Source: Mayfieldus sp038329895 (GTDB taxonomy: Bacteria; Actinomycetota; Thermoleophilia; Solirubrobacterales; 70-9). Taken from it: a stretch of 39,457 nucleotides of DNA. The notes under the pieces are model-generated. The model saw only the letters and a program-made list of their open reading frames with translations, did not search any database and had not been told where the DNA came from. The DNA lies in the NCBI GenBank assembly GCA_038329895.1, contig JBBQNM010000014.1, positions 1 to 39,457 on the forward strand, written 5' to 3'. Made by a program: the position numbers and the translations under genes. Shown piece by piece: positions 38,169-39,457 of the stretch (positions within the stretch are counted from its first letter, which is position 1; every line of letters starts with the position of its first letter).

Positions 38169-39457
38169 CGGCTCGGGCGGCGACGGCCGGCAAGGCGCCG
38201 GCCAGGAAACGATCGACGCGCTCCCGCGCGGCGGCCGGCAGCGGCCCCTCCGAGTACTCGATGCTGCTCACGGCGACGCTCTGCCTGCTCGCCTTCGGCG
38301 CGGTGATGGTCTTCTCGGCCAGCTCGACCACCCAGGTGCTGAGCAACGGCGGCTTGGGCAACAGCGCCTTCTATCTGAAGCGCACGGTTCTGTTTGGGGT
38401 CGCCGGGTTACTGGTCATGCGCGTGCTCGCGGTCGGGGGCGTGCGGATGGTGCGCTCGCTGACCCCGGGGCTGCTCGCCGGCTCGCTGTTCCTGCTCGTC
38501 GTCGTGCTCGGAATCGGCAGCAGCGCCAACGGCGCAACGCGCTGGATCGGCTCGGGCTTCGTGCAGGTTCAGCCCTCGGAGCTGGCCAAGGTGGCGCTGG
38601 TCCTCTACGGCGCCTACCTGCTGGCGGAAAAGCCGAAGCGGGCGCGCAGCATCGAGGGGATGATGCCCTACCTGCTGCTGACCGGGTTCGCCTGCCTGCT
38701 GGTCGTGCTCGAACCAGACCTCGGCTCGGCGATCGTCGTCGCCTTTGCCGTCACCACGACCCTGATCGCGGGCGGAGCCCGGGTGCGCGACCTTGCCTTG
38801 ATCGGCCTGGTGGTCGGCTTCCTTGTCCTGCTGGCGGTGATGATCGAGCCCTACCGAATGGCGCGGCTGACCGGCTTCCTGCATCCGGGCGCCGACGCCG
38901 CCGGCAATGGCTTTCAGGCGGCCCAGGCGAAGATCGCCCTCGGCTCCGGCGGGATCTTCGGCGTCGGGCTCGGCAACGGGGTGCAGAAAGCTTTCTACCT
39001 GCCCGAGGCCCACACGGACATGATCGCCGCCGTGATCGGCGAGGAGCTGGGCCTGGTCGGGATCGCGGGCCTCGTCGGGCTGTTCGGGCTGCTCGGCTAC
39101 GCGGGCTTTCGGACCGCTCAGCGGGCCAAGGACCATTACGGAAAGCTGCTGGCCGCAGGCCTGACCTCGCTGATCCTCTGCCAGGCGATTCTTAATCTCT
39201 TTGCGGTGATGGGGCTGGCGCCGCTGACCGGTGTGCCGCTGCCGTTCGTTTCATACGGCAACAGCAGTCTGCTGGTCAGTCTGGCCTCGGTCGGTCTGAT
39301 TTTGAATGTGGCCCGAGCAAACGAGCGCGGCGTCGCGGCCAGCAATCCGGGGCGCGGCGCTGGCAGACTGCGGGTCCTAGAGGGCGGGCGCTCGAGCCCG
39401 CGCGGAAGGAGCGTTGCGAGCGGTGCCAAGGGTCGTGATAGCCGCGGGCGGAACCGC
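38165..39457 (+). CDS. ftsW: Septal SEDS glycosyltransferase FtsW (3' end beyond window)
   Basis: 431 codons visible, open at the right edge. ATG overlaps the murD stop. Basic Ala-rich N-terminus, then about ten membrane helices with SEDS motifs: LLAFGAVMVFSASS, ATRWIGSGFVQVQPSELAKV, VVLEPDLGSAIVV, the GGIFGVGLGNGVQKAFYLPEAHTD region, and GVPLPFVSYGNSSLLVSLAS. Polymerises glycan strands with FtsI. The last about 45 visible codons are basic and low-complexity and run past the likely murG start, so ftsW and murG overlap by at least 35 nt. Confidence 0.94.
   Translation, partial: MTARAATAGKAPARKRSTRSRAAAGSGPSEYSMLLTATLCLLAFGAVMVFSASSTTQVLSNGGLGNSAFYLKRTVLFGVAGLLVMRVLAVGGVRMVRSLTPGLLAGSLFLLVVVLGIGSSANGATRWIGSGFVQVQPSELAKVALVLYGAYLLAEKPKRARSIEGMMPYLLLTGFACLLVVLEPDLGSAIVVAFAVTTTLIAGGARVRDLALIGLVVGFLVLLAVMIEPYRMARLTGFLHPGADAAGNGFQAAQAKIALGSGGIFGVGLGNGVQKAFYLPEAHTDMIAAVIGEELGLVGIAGLVGLFGLLGYAGFRTAQRAKDHYGKLLAAGLTSLILCQAILNLFAVMGLAPLTGVPLPFVSYGNSSLLVSLASVGLILNVARANERGVAASNPGRGAGRLRVLEGGRSSPRGRSVASGAKGRDSRGRNR
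39423..39457 (+). CDS. murG: Start of murG (lipid II synthase), truncated by the window
   Basis: From GTG 39423 the frame reads MPRVVIAAGGT, the typical MurG N-terminus before the Gly-rich loop. GGAAGGAG lies 11 nt upstream; a TTG at 39414 is the alternative start. It follows ftsW as usual. Only 11 full codons are visible, so the call rests on these residues and on gene order. Confidence 0.7.
   Translation, partial: MPRVVIAAGGT

Overview
The window looks like a very GC-rich actinobacterium, most likely class Thermoleophilia (Solirubrobacterales-like). That is an inference from three things: GTG/TTG starts and ATGA/GTGA gene overlaps everywhere, a meso-DAP-type division and cell-wall cluster, and a Tad-pilus locus with SAF and CpaF/TadB/TadC proteins. 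No rRNA or tRNA gene is visible. Region 1 (1 to about 18,966) is the right part of an integrative conjugative element whose left end lies outside the window. It holds a partial sigma-like gene, small unknown genes, two paralogous secreted proteins, a secreted Ig-like protein, and a minus-strand type IV secretion operon (pilin-like protein, VirB8-like, TrbL/VirB6-like, PrgI/VirB4 N-part, VirB4 ATPase part, VirD4-like coupling protein, and a membrane protein ending in EFGL). It also has a sigma factor with a membrane-spanning C-terminal extension that likewise ends in EFGL, a plus-strand operon (second VirB8-like protein, and a lytic transglycosylase fused to an M15-like peptidase), ssb, a small ribbon-helix-helix candidate and a large serine recombinase. 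The main discovery is a shared bipartite promoter, GYGAGGCA, then exactly 14 nt, then YGGACAnnn (mostly CGGACATAG). It occurs five times, each time in front of an element transcription unit, including the unit encoding the element's own sigma factor. This suggests a self-amplifying, element-dedicated sigma regulon controlling conjugation. Region 2 (18,963 to 27,697) is chromosomal: a histidine kinase whose start codon overlaps the recombinase stop, a CpaB-like SAF protein, a macro-domain protein, a NarL-type response regulator (frameshifted here) convergent with a HisKA_3 kinase, pyruvate kinase, and cpaF-tadB-tadC. Region 3 (27,721 to the end) is a membrane protein of unknown function (apparently frameshifted) followed by the dcw cluster in canonical order: mraZ, rsmH, ftsL-like, ftsI, murE, murF, mraY, murD, ftsW, murG (start only). 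The mraZ leader has three GTGGG boxes at exact 10-bp spacing, which fits MraZ autoregulation. A dispersed double-hairpin repeat with an invariant TGACATGCCYCT linker lies once behind pyk and twice in tandem between ftsI and murE; its stems differ between copies but keep their pairing.
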